Of a DNA stretch of 64,000 bases, positions 48,647 to 58,932 are shown piece after piece. Origin of the DNA: Paramecium pentaurelia. Its lineage: Eukaryota > Ciliophora > Oligohymenophorea > Peniculida > Parameciidae. The number at the start of each line of letters is the position of its first letter. The stretch's first letter is position 1. The DNA lies in contig CAJJDO010000065.1 of the NCBI GenBank assembly GCA_905183005.1, positions 62,001-126,000 on the forward strand, written 5' to 3'. Under the pieces are notes generated by a model. It was not told where the DNA came from. It saw nothing but the letters and a program-made list of their open reading frames with translations, and did no database searches. The translations under genes and the position numbers were made by a program.

Positions 48647-49955
48647 TCAACGTAAATCAATGGTCTCTGCTCTAGTGATTCCATGATCGTTTTTAGAAGC
48701 AGATTGAGGAAATACATTCCAAAATCTAAGAGTCTCATCACCTGCTCCTGTTACTATATTTTGACCACAAGGTGACCCGCTCAAATATAGAACTCTTTAA
48801 GTGTGGCCTGTCAAAGTAGCTACTTTAGACATATTATTATAATTCCAAACAATTATTTAATTTAAAGAATATCCATGAGTTGAAACTAATTCATTAGAAT
48901 TTTTAGAGAACATTAAATTACACACTTAAGATCCAGTGTCAATACAATCCACTTGCTCTAAAGTTTAAGTATTAAAGAATCTTATGCATCTATCAGCAGT
49001 ACCCCCTCCTGAAGCCACAATATTATGTTGATGAGGTGACCATCCTATAGCTTTTACTGCTGCCTAATGTTATGAGAAATGAGTGAATTCACCTTGATTT
49101 TTTAATGACCAAATAAACAATTTATTGTCATTGCCACCAGATGCCAATAGTTATTCATCAAAAGACCATTTCAAACCACAAATTTCTTATTTATGACCAA
49201 CATATTTTTAAATTGATTCATTTGGACTTCTAACATCTCTAACCAAAATATTACGATCTCTACTTCCAGTAGCCAATAAATAATTATTCCATGCTAATGA
49301 TCCAATTCTTCCTTAATGTCCATTCCATTTTCTAATAACTTTCTATTTAGTAACATCCCATACTTCAACTTCTCCCATACTATTTCCTACTGAAAGATGT
49401 TGATTATGTTATGACCAAGCCACACTACAAACCATATCTGGATCTTCAAGTGTGCATAAACGAGATACTTTAGAAGTATGACCTGACCAAATCAATACAG
49501 AATTTTCTAGTCCTACTGCCAAAGCATTAAAAGGTGACCAATCCAAAAGGTTGAGATAAAAATCATCTTATAGATTCTCAGCCTCTAAGATTTTATAAGG
49601 ACGTTTATTGATTTTCCTTGGTGGTTTTTCAGGTTCAACTTTAGTTGGAGTTGCTGAATACTTTAATCCATTATTAATAATTTTATTCATTTCGTTTTAT
49701 TTATTTTCAGTTTTATAATTGAAAAGCTTTTAATTTACAGTAGGTGATTTTCCTAGAATAGAGGACTAAAGTAAATTGTTGTAAAGAGAGCCTTAACTAT
49801 TCTCTTCACTCATAAATAACTGATAGAGATTTGATTACACATTACGAGGAATAAACTACATACAAACAAATCTATACTCGATCACTCTTATCTTTTGGAC
49901 TGGTCCATGACTATTTGTTAAGATCGACTTCTTTAATAGGTGTTTAATCATTCAT
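48647..49955 (-). CDS. Cdh1/Fizzy-related APC/C activator
   Basis: 428 aa, one 22-nt intron (49856-49877). WD40 propeller with the Cdh1 signature PYKILEAENLQDDFYLNLLDWS and seven blades. The C-box reads SDR|FIPRN with the intron in the middle of it. A KLFNYKT segment and a Ser/Thr-Pro site (KSPTVN) lie between C-box and propeller. Cdh1 activates the anaphase-promoting complex and recruits D-box and KEN-box substrates in late mitosis and G1. The C-terminus ends IDLR, not the usual IR tail that docks on the complex, although the final Arg is kept. The first Met is 138 bp from the divergent CID gene. Confidence 0.88.
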
Positions 49956-50032
49956 TGAAAAACAAGTAAATTTGTTAATAAAATTTATCTGTTATTTAAT
50001 TTATATCAATAAAATATATATGTTTAATCTAA

Positions 50033-50041
50033 CCCCCCCCC
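50033..50041. repeat. run of nine C residues
   Basis: A C9 homopolymer in the divergent intergenic region between the Cdh1-like and CID genes. It is out of character for DNA that is otherwise A+T-rich. It is not a telomere repeat. Confidence 0.8.
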
Positions 50042-50093
50042 ATCTTTTCTTCAATTTCTTAAAATTCTTAATATTAAATTAACCCACTTCAAA

Positions 50094-50955
50094 ATGATCA
50101 ATGAAATCAACATAGTCTCACTCAATCAACTACTTAATAATATCCATTTATCTTAATCTCATGTTGATGAAGCAGCCCGTTTCTATATTAGACATAGTCA
50201 TGATTAAAACTCTCAATAATCTCTTTGTGAAGAATGGTGCAACCATTTTCATTTTGCTAAAGGGAATGTTGATGGTGATAAAGTAATTATATCATTACTT
50301 TATATGGCATAAAGAGTTGTTGAATCTATAATAAAATTTCAAGGATCATGTAATTATTTATTAGATTTATCAGACACTTCAATGAGTGATACATTAAAAA
50401 GATAAATTATCAAAGTCTTAGGTTAACTCTAAGATTATAATTGGACTAAAGATTTAAAATAATAAATCAAGGACTTAATAAAATAATGGGATGAAAAATA
50501 ATTATTCACAAAACCAGAAGTCTAAAGCATGCTTGAAACTATTGAACCCTCTAAAACACATAAAGAGTAATTAAAAAATCAATTTGCCCCTTCTTTTTTC
50601 CTTGTCAATTTTGCTAAAAATTATAAAGTATATAATATTTCGAACTATTTTTAAGGAATTATAAATTCGTATATAATAAACTAATGAATATCAAATGAGA
50701 CTTGATGAACTTATTAATTGTGGTGCTTAAGATAAATTGAATTTGTATGATTCCTTATTAGAATAATATTCTAAATCTATAGAAAATGTGCTTAAATATA
50801 GAAAATTAGTAATTAAAGATATTATAGATAAATTAAAAGAATTAGATAAAATCCATTCCAAAAGTTTAATTGATATGAAATATCTTGTATTAAGAGTTTA
50901 GGAATTGAAACGTAGAAAGGATAAGAGAATACAAAATGAATACTATCATGAATGA
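50094..50955 (+). CDS. CID-domain protein (RPRD1-like)
   Basis: 277 aa, one 28-nt intron (50628-50655). The first 140 residues fit the helical RNA polymerase II CTD-interaction domain: LNQLLNNIHLSQSHVDEAARFYIRHS, SLCEEWCNHF, LLYMAQRVVESI and the end helices. In such proteins the CID binds phosphorylated CTD heptads. After the intron comes a continuous coiled-coil region (IENVLKYRKLVIKDIIDKLKELDKI) as in RPRD1A/B, which dimerise through it and recruit phosphatase. Likely a nuclear transcription-associated factor. It ends 34 bp from the stop of the convergent gene. Confidence 0.72.
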
Positions 50956-50989
50956 ATATCAAAAATTTAAGAATTTAACTATAATACAT

Positions 50990-51557
50990 TCAAAATCTTC
51001 CCTCCACTTATTTCTTATACATTACAAAACTAATGTTCTTCATCTATTATTATCTTGGTGTATGGATATGTTATCTAAAACTATTAATTTATTCGAAATC
51101 ATCCTCTAATTTTAATTGTTTATTGTAATCCTTAGAAATTCATAATTATAAAACTTACTCTTGAATAATCATCTTAAATTTTAATCTTTTTAAATGATTT
51201 AAGCACACTTTCATTGAAATAAGTATCATTTTCGAATTATTGAACTTAATAATTATCTATTGAATTATCAGACTATTTTTTGACAGAATCTATCTACACA
51301 ATATTCTCATCTGTAGATGATTATATACTAATAGTTAAGATTTAATCTATTGGTAATAAATATGAATTATCTATTGAATTCTTCTTTTCTTTTCGAGGAC
51401 TCATTAATTTTTGACATTTTTTCATCTACTAGTTTAAAACAACATTTTATCGATTTATTAAATTCTCTTTATCCTCTAATTTATTTCTATATTTGATTTT
51501 GCTATTAATTGTAAGTCTTTAACTTTAAGGTTCATTATCTAATTATATATCATTCAT
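50990..51557 (-). CDS. small protein with overlapping D-box and KEN box
   Basis: 179 aa, one 28-nt intron (51131-51158). No folded domain recognised; Lys-, Gln-, Asn- and Ser-rich and probably disordered. Residues 24-32 read RNKLEDKEN, a full RxxLxxxxN destruction box whose last three residues are also a KEN box. These are the two degrons recognised by Cdh1-APC/C. Several SP-type and acidic sites follow (KLMSPRKEKK). Together they suggest a cell-cycle-degraded regulator, but short motifs occur by chance. The Cdh1-like gene is about 1 kb away on the same strand. The start is the first in-frame Met; the frame upstream has no ATG. Confidence 0.55.
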
Positions 51558-52013
51558 GTTGTATCTAGATCGATGAGGACTAAATTATGGACTGAAATTC
51601 CATTCTTTTTTTACATCTTTGGCTTTTGGAGATCTTTAATTGAATGGGAGGTCTCTTTGAGTGTAATATTCTAAGTAATTGGCAAATTAGTTCATTTAAG
51701 TTAACGGTAATATAAATTAAATAATAAAATATAATAATTATATAAAGACTTATTATTTTATCTAGAATGATCATTCATTAATTATCATTATCATTATATG
51801 CCATTTTGAATTCTCATTTAAAGTTTAAAATATTTTTAAGTAATAAATAATATTAAAAAATTTCTAATTAATCAACTACAAAAGATAGAACATTATTTTT
51901 CATTTGTAATCTTTTAAATTAAATTGAGTAGATCTTACTCATATAAAATTAAAAGAATAAGAATAATTATTATATTATTAATAATTTCATAAAAATAACT
52001 AAAAATTGATTGA
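51558..52013. other. 456-bp gap
   Basis: A+T-rich. A hydrophobic frame on the minus strand (51580-51774) has no other sign of being a gene. No conserved element found. Confidence 0.4.
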
Positions 52014-53338
52014 TCATTGTTTCTTTTTTGATTGATGATATTACTAATGAGAAAAATCAATAAAATTTAATGGACTTTCAGATTGAGTGAAAAATTCATT
52101 TCTAAAGCTATTTTAATGACTAAATTAGATATTCCTTATACTTGAACCATTATCTGATGTTGAAATGATAGATTATACCATAGATTATTCATTTGATTCT
52201 AATTTCTTAACTTTAAATTGTTATAATTATCTTTCAGTTTTTGGTTTATGAGAAATTCGAAATTCAATTTAATCTGGTTCAGGTTCTTGAATTTCTGTTA
52301 GTTAAGTTACCATTTTTTGAAATTGTTGAAGAACTTTTGGAGTAGTAATTTAATCATCTTTGCATTAATCAAATAGATTTTCATCATCAAATTTAATTAT
52401 ATCAAATTTGATTGGACTGGGTTATCTTTTTTATTCTTTAAAGTGTAATTCAATTTGTCTATTAATATGTTATTCAACAGTAAATAATATAAGTTGAGGA
52501 AAGGATTGTATTGCTGTAACTTCATTACATAATTTTAACATTTATGTTACACTTCTTCCTAATCTAAGAGTTTCAGTATAAACTTAATATAATTTTAATG
52601 ATTGTTCACTTTCCATTTACAGCATTTGATTAATATGAGATTATAAGTAAATTTGGACTTTAGGATAAAAAAAATAAAGATCATTTAGGAGTTGTACACA
52701 GATATATTTAGTAATTTCTATGTTTTGAAATTTTGTTAAGGAAATATCTAAATCTTTATAGATTTTGACTAGGACTTGGATGGTAGACACGATTTTATGT
52801 ATGATAAAGGTTTTTTGATATTCTTCTTTTTCTTCAAAATCAGAAAGAGCATTTAGGAAAAACAGATAATTCTCATATCTAATTTAAAGGTACGAAAAGA
52901 GGTTTTGAACGATATTAATATGCAATTATGCAATCGGATCTTCTGGCTTTCTTTATTACTTATTTTTGATTTTATCATAGAGATGATTATTGCAGACAGC
53001 ATCAACAAAGATGTTACATTATTTCTTTGATAATATACATAAAAATTTGATTATACTTCTAAGCAATAATGCAAGACATAGGCAATTTTTAAGGCACTTA
53101 TCCATTTGTTGTATTGTATTTGACATAAGATATCATAGAATTTATTAAATGCATCTAAAGGTAAAATCTTTTGATCTTCACCTTTCAAACATTCGATAAT
53201 TGGCTATGTAAGAATCAATAGTACTTTCATATATTTTGGTTTTGGAACATCCCCATTCTCACTTTATGTACATTAGTAAAGAGAATAATCAAATTCATCC
53301 TTTGAAATTAGTGAAAGGTTTCTAAAAATTTTTAACAT
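52014..53338 (-). CDS. ANTH-domain clathrin assembly protein (AP180/CALM-like)
   Basis: 430 aa, one 32-nt intron (53025-53056). Residues about 1-270 fit an ANTH domain: DAFNKFYDILCQIQYNKWISALKIAYVLHYCLE, then after the splice FSYLQIRYENYLFFLNALSDF and the helical solenoid with LNDLYFFYPKVQ and TETLRLGRSVTQMLKLCNEV. ANTH proteins bind phosphatidylinositol lipids and promote clathrin coat assembly. The C-terminal third is Gln/Pro-rich and disordered, the region that in AP180 carries clathrin- and adaptor-binding peptides, though no DLL or NPF motif stands out. The lysine-rich lipid-binding motif at the N-terminus is only partly visible (VPKPKYMK). Confidence 0.68.
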
Positions 53339-53731
53339 ATTTATTATTATAATTAGTTAAATAATTCACTGTTCCTCTTTAAAGAATTCAACTTCATTAT
53401 TTTGGGATTGATTAAGAATCTCAAAATCTTTGGTTTTTAAGAAAGTGTCTTCAATTAGTAATATATTATAACATTTGATCAAAAAATGAAGAGATATTGA
53501 ACAAAGAAATTATTAAATTGAGGAATTATTATAACAGAAGTTTTGGATGATATTTCTATTTCTATTTTAATTATTTAATTGTATATTGAATATAGATTTA
53601 ATGTTGAATTTATAAAGTGATTGAATAAAATAACATAGAAATTTAAATAATCATATAATTCAATTTTCATCATTCATATGTAAAATATAAAAAAGAATTA
53701 ATCAATTAAATTATAAATAAGTGAAAGAATT
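53339..53731. other. 393-bp divergent intergenic region
   Basis: A+T-rich spacer between two divergent genes; no frame or motif that I trust. Confidence 0.45.
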
Positions 53732-54842
53732 ATGAGTACAGAGGAAATCAAAAGATAAGTAGAGTATTATTTGTCAGATAAAAACTTATCCTAAGATGAA
53801 TTCTTCCATAAATAGATTAGTCAAAGCTAAGATGGTTATCTCTAAATCTAATTTATACTTAAATGCAATAAGGTTAAGTAAATGAAAGTCACTCAAGAAT
53901 AAATTGTTGAAGCAATTAAAACATCAACTGAGGTAGAATTAAGCCAGGATTAAACAAGTATTACTTTATTCATAACATAATAGGTGTTAGAAGATTAAAT
54001 AATAAGCCTTTACCAGAATTAATTATTACTCAAACAAATAAAAAAGTAAAAACTAACAATGGTGAAGCAGTTGCTGTACAATAATAATAGGATGAAAAAC
54101 CTTAAGAAGAAGTTATTGATAATCCATATCATAATTTTGAACCACTCATTTTTACAGTCAAGGCTCCAGCTGGTGTTGCAGTTAGTTGGACTCAAATCAC
54201 AGAGGCTCTAATGAAATAACATAATATTAGTTCTCCATATGTTAGATATGGTAAGACTGAAGGCAACTTTGCTCTGTCTAAACCAAGAACTCCAGAAGAT
54301 AATATTGTTCGTTTAACTTCAGAGGGAATTAAGATTGGAGAACATCAATTAGAAATTCATGTAACAAATGGAGAAGAATTAACATAATTTTGGTCACATC
54401 ATGGAAAACATTATGAAACTATTATTAAAAGAGCTAAAGAAACATTTGCTCATGGTGGTGCTGGCAAAGGAGGTAATAAGAAATATGAATAAAGAAAGTA
54501 AAAAAAGGATATTGTTTTTCATAATTAAAAAGTAATTCATTTATATATATATTAAATTAGTATAGAGATATTTCTTAATTAAAGAATATATTCAAAACTA
54601 TATTAGCTAGATCTGAAAATAATACTCCTTTGAAAGAACCATATCATTCAATGTTAGTTTCCTTATTGTAATATCATGATAAGAAAGACTAAAAATTAAA
54701 TGGATTGAAACACTTTACAGTCGGTTAACATCCAGATCATGGTGAAACCAGATGTTTCTTTGCTGTTAAAGAAGATGGATCATCTGAGGATTTCAGCAGT
54801 CTTAAATGCATCAAAAATTTAGAAACATCACTTGGTTTATGA
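53732..54842 (+). CDS. La-motif protein with DUF3223-like C-terminus
   Basis: 351 aa, introns 53958-53983 and 54532-54560. The first 85 residues are a La motif (IKRQVEYYLSDKNLSQDEFF ... VRRLNNKPLPEL), which with an RRM binds the UUU-3' end of RNA polymerase III transcripts. Residues about 120-240 look like a divergent RRM (EPLIFTVKAPAGVAVSW ... LEIHVTNGEELTQFW). After a basic Gly-rich stretch the last 95 residues match DUF3223/DeCL (HPDHGETRCFFAVKEDGSSEDFSSLKCI), a domain known from plant Pol IV/V subunits and chloroplast rRNA-processing proteins. The combination is unusual. Start ATG puts the La motif at residue 5. Confidence 0.75.
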
Positions 54843-54877
54843 GTAATAAAAAAATATTATACAAAATATAAATTATA

Positions 54878-55833
54878 TCAAAAACTTAATTTCTCTATCT
54901 TCCAAATTGTACTAATGAATCCTATTGCAAATAGAAACATCATCATCTTATAATAAGAATTTGATTTCTAGTTAAACTATTCTTAAATCACTTCCATTGT
55001 GGCTATATAAATAAATGTTCCTGCAGAAATAGACTAAAATATCCCAGTTATGATATATCCTTGATTAGCTAATATCCATCCTATTAGTATTCCTATAGGG
55101 TTAATAATTCCCTAGATGAAGATCATAATTGTAGCACTATGTATTTTTGTGTCTATACAAAGTAAGAATAAAGAATACTAGCTTTTTTAAAAGATAAACC
55201 CAAAGTCAAACCTTCAGCCCATTTATGACAAACTACTGCTAATGAAATTCCTAAACATTGAGGTACTTATTATTCTATTCCAATAGCTAATCCTTCAAAA
55301 AATGCATGAATTCCTCATTAAATAATAAATTTACCAATAGCAAACTATAATATATAAGGAGTCAAGGAATTTATTGTAATTTCATCTAATTCTTTAATAG
55401 AAACTTATTAGATTTATGGTTTTGTTGTTTCAGGACATTCCAATTCACCAATACATTCTTATTGTTATATTACTGAAACCTAATAGGAATGATTATCTTA
55501 ATTAGTATGATTATGAATGAAGGCTATCTTTTCAATGTACAAAATCAAAGTAAAACTTAAGACTGTTATCAAACAAGCATATGGAAATTCTTCAAATGAT
55601 TCTATTTTCTAATCCCTATAATACATGTGAAACTATTTCATGGACTCTGGGAGTAAATGTATAATTCCTACTGATAAAAATAAACCTCCTGAAAATGCCC
55701 CTGTCAAATCTAATAAAAATTGATTTCCTTTGAAAGCTGTTGATCTTAAGGGGATATTTCCCATTACTATAATCATCAAAAACATCAAAATCATACTAAT
55801 TACCTTTATTGTATTCAAATAATCTATTTCCAT
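54878..55833 (-). CDS. ZIP-family metal transporter
   Basis: 302 aa, introns 55314-55334 and 55153-55178. Eight hydrophobic helices. Conserved metal-site motifs are complete: HAFFEGLAIG (helix IV) and CHKWAEGLTLG (helix V). The variable loop between helices III and IV contains several histidines (IHNHTNQDNHS), a usual metal-binding loop. N-terminal FSGGLFLSVGIIHLLPES matches helix II-III of ZIP proteins. They move zinc or iron into the cytosol. Both introns restore the helix register, the first directly before HAFFEG. The 5' start is 131 bp from the divergent CFAP36 gene, and the stop is 35 bp from the stop of the La gene. Confidence 0.88.
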
Positions 55834-55964
55834 TATTAATTATTGTTTCTAAACTTAAATTAAGTATTAATTATATAAAAACTCTATATTTTTAAATAAA
55901 AATAATTAACATCTCTCAAATAGTTATTTAGATATAATTATATTTAATTTATTTTTTTACTTTC

Positions 55965-57205
55965 ATGGTGTTTTTGACCTATTTTTTTAGTAACAACAAG
56001 AAAGGCTTAAATTATAAACAAAATGATGAAGAAGTAATATAATTTAATATTTAGATTTGGGTTTATGATTTAGTTTATGAACATCTTACATCCCCAATCT
56101 GGAAAATAGCAATTATGGAATTTATAGATGAGAATTGCATTATATTTGATGATGAAGATCAATACACACCAGAATAAGAATAGAAATTCCAATAATTTAA
56201 AGAATTAATATCTTCTTAATTTGATAATATGTTAAATGAATATGGATTAACCAATGAACTATTGACTAAATAAATTATAATCGGATTGGCACATCCCTAA
56301 CATAAGAATATATTCTAGCAGATAATAGCAATAAATGATTATAAGATTTTCAGAAAATAAATGATAAATAGAAATAAAGAATTAGAGTTAGAAGCATTAG
56401 AAGAACTAGAAAAATAAGATAGAATTTTAATATAATAATAATAACAAAAAATGAATATTTAGTAATGAATAAATATAATATTACTTAAGATAGCCAGCAC
56501 AAGAATTTGATTAACAATTTGAATTAAAACGATTATAAATAGAAAAAGAAAAAACTGAATTAGAATTAGCTATTGAATTGTCAAAAAAAGCAGAAGAAGA
56601 ATAGAAGCGTCTTATGGAAACATAAAATGATGAATTCCTTAAAAAGATACTCGAACAAAGTTTATTAGAATTTAAGTAAATATATTCATAAAATAATTTA
56701 AGTGAATTATAAAAGAAATTGGAAAATGTTTAAAAAAGAGAATCAGAACTCAAATCATAACCTCAATATAGATAATCAGAAATCTTCAAATCTATCAAAA
56801 ATGTCAAATATCCATCATTTACAAGTTATACTTAAAGACAAGAAGAAAGATATAATTAGAATAACTTAAATTAAGATCAAGAACAATTTGATAGTCATAT
56901 ACTTCATTAATAGGACTTTCAAAATTAAAATCATTAACCTTAATTAATAAGAGATTATTCATTTAAACCTCCAGTAATTGAGAGAGTAAGTTCAGAATTG
57001 TTAGAAGAGAGTGCTATATTATCTAATGAGGCAATGCATGATTAAAAATTAAAAATGCAATAATAAAAAGATATTATCATAAAAAAGAAAAATGAAATAA
57101 ATAAATCAGAATTACTTAAATTTGAATAGGATAAGAAACCTGTTGCAATTCATAAGGTAATATGTTATTTAAATTATTTTATAGACTTATTATTAATAGA
57201 AGTGA
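55965..57205 (+). CDS. CFAP36-like ciliary protein (BART domain)
   Basis: 380 aa with introns 55970-55990, 56034-56054, 56462-56489 and 57157-57184. Residues about 15-125 match the BART-like domain of CFAP36/CCDC104: IWVYDLVYEHLTSPIWKIAIMEFIDENCIIFDDEDQ, then NMLNEYGLTNELL and AINDYKIFRKQMINRNKELELEALE. In animals this domain binds Arl3-GTP at cilia. After it comes a helical segment with a ubiquitin-interacting-motif pattern (ELELAIELSKKAEEE) and a coiled coil. The two 21-nt introns are in frame and free of TGA; removing both gives the better alignment (DEE|IWVYD) but the first is less certain. A ciliate has many cilia, so the role fits. Confidence 0.78.
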
Positions 57206-57328
57206 TAAGGGATATATAATATTATTTAATAATTTAAAATTATAGTTATCATATTCAATTTTATAAATTTTACTTTCATGACTTAATTGTTTAGTAATTT
57301 AAATAGTTAAATAAAATAATTGAAACTT

Positions 57329-58895
57329 ATGGGTTGTTAAGCATCTAAAAAATAACGTAAAACTTCTAGAGATAATCGTCCTAGTTTACTAGATGGTTCA
57401 AATGATCTTTAAAAATAGAAACTTATAACTTTAGAGACAAAACCAGAAGAAAGAAAAAGCAAATAACCAAAATCATTAGATAAAAATAAAATAGTAGAAC
57501 TATTTTAAGCAGAACATTAATAAATTTACAGAAATAAGAAATTCTAACATGATTATTTTATTACTGAAGAAAAAGTGTTAATAAATGGATTTTAAGGAAA
57601 AATATTTGTTGTAGAAAATAAAGTTACAGGACTTAAAAGAATAGCTAAGATTGCTAGAAATGTATTAACTAATAATTAAATTAATGAATATTTAGATTAT
57701 TTGCAATCACTTAAAAAAATAGTAAGTTTTATAAAAATTTTAGGATCATCCTAATATTATAAAATTATTCGATTTTTATCATGATGACAAACATATATAC
57801 TTGGTTGAAGAATACACTGATGGTGGAGATTTATATTAAAGATTAAATACAGAAATGCATAGTTAAGAGAAAATTCATGTGGCATATGTTTTTTAATAGG
57901 TTTTGTCAGCAATTAATTATTTACATTAATAAGATATTATACATAAAAATATTACAATGAGTGGAGTAGTTATAGCATAAAAGTCTAATTTATTAATTAA
58001 ATTAATTGGATTAGATGATTTATACAATATCTTCTAAGATTTCAATTCTGATATCAGTTATAGAGCTCCTGAAACTTTTGCTGAAAATTATTAATGGAAT
58101 AAAGCTGCAGATATTTGGTCTGCTGGAATAATTTTATTTGAATTAATGTATGGAACACATCCATTCAAAGATTAGACTAGATAATTAACTGTATAAAATA
58201 TTAAAAGAAATAATATCAAAGAAGATATTGATTTAAATTCAATTAATGATGATGCATTTAAATTAATTAGTGATATGATTAATCCAGATCATAAGATGAG
58301 ACCTAATACTAAGGAATGTTTAAAATATAAGTTTTTTAAAACTATAAGAAAATCATCAATGAAAATAACTAGTGCTTTATTAAGAATAAAAGAATTTTAA
58401 AGAAAAAATGAATTAAGATTGATATTATTAAGTTTAATGATAGAATATTTAATGTCTAAAGAAGAAAGAGATAAAATAGCATAAACTTTTTAAAAAATAG
58501 ATATAAATAATGATGGTAAAATATCTAAAACTGAATTATATTAATAATACTTTGAAAGTTCAGGTAATGAAAATTTAGCAAGACAAGAAGTAGATAGAAT
58601 CTTCTAATAATTAGATATCAATAAAAATTAATTCTTAGAATTCAATGAATTTTTAATTGCTTCATGTAATAAAACAGCTTTATTTAATGAAGAAAATTTA
58701 ATGAATTTCTTTAATAAATTAGATAGAGATCATAGTAAATAAATATCTGCTAATGAACTTAAAGTCTTTTTCTATAATACTAAATTATCTTAATCAGATT
58801 GGCAATAAGTAATACATTTGGGTGAAAAAAAAGAAGAAATGAATAATAAGATATCCTATGAAGAATTTATATCATTATTAACTGAAAATGAATGA
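57329..58895 (+). CDS. CDPK-like pseudokinase with EF hands
   Basis: 514 aa, one 22-nt intron (57722-57743). Layout of a calcium-dependent protein kinase: N-terminal MGCQASKKQ acylation signal, kinase domain (about 75-335), junction, and EF hands. The kinase fold is complete (HPNIIKLFDFYHDDKHIYLVEEY, SYRAPETF, DIWSAGIILFELMYGTHPF), but the catalytic HRD is HKN and the DFG site reads GLDD, so the catalytic Asp and the magnesium-binding Asp are gone; the glycine loop is also weak (NGFQGKIF). It should be catalytically inactive. EF loop 1 is canonical (DINNDGKISKTE), loops 2 and 3 are altered (DINKNQFLEFNE, DRDHSKQISANE), loop 4 is degenerate. Probably a calcium-responsive scaffold. Confidence 0.85.
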
Positions 58896-58932
58896 TTTCA
58901 AAATATATTTATATTACTGGTATTAATGATTA

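Noticed and set aside
50031..50041. C-rich run as a telomeric repeat
   Set aside because: Paramecium telomeres are mixed CCCCAA/CCCAAA repeats; here there is one isolated C9 run with no repetition.
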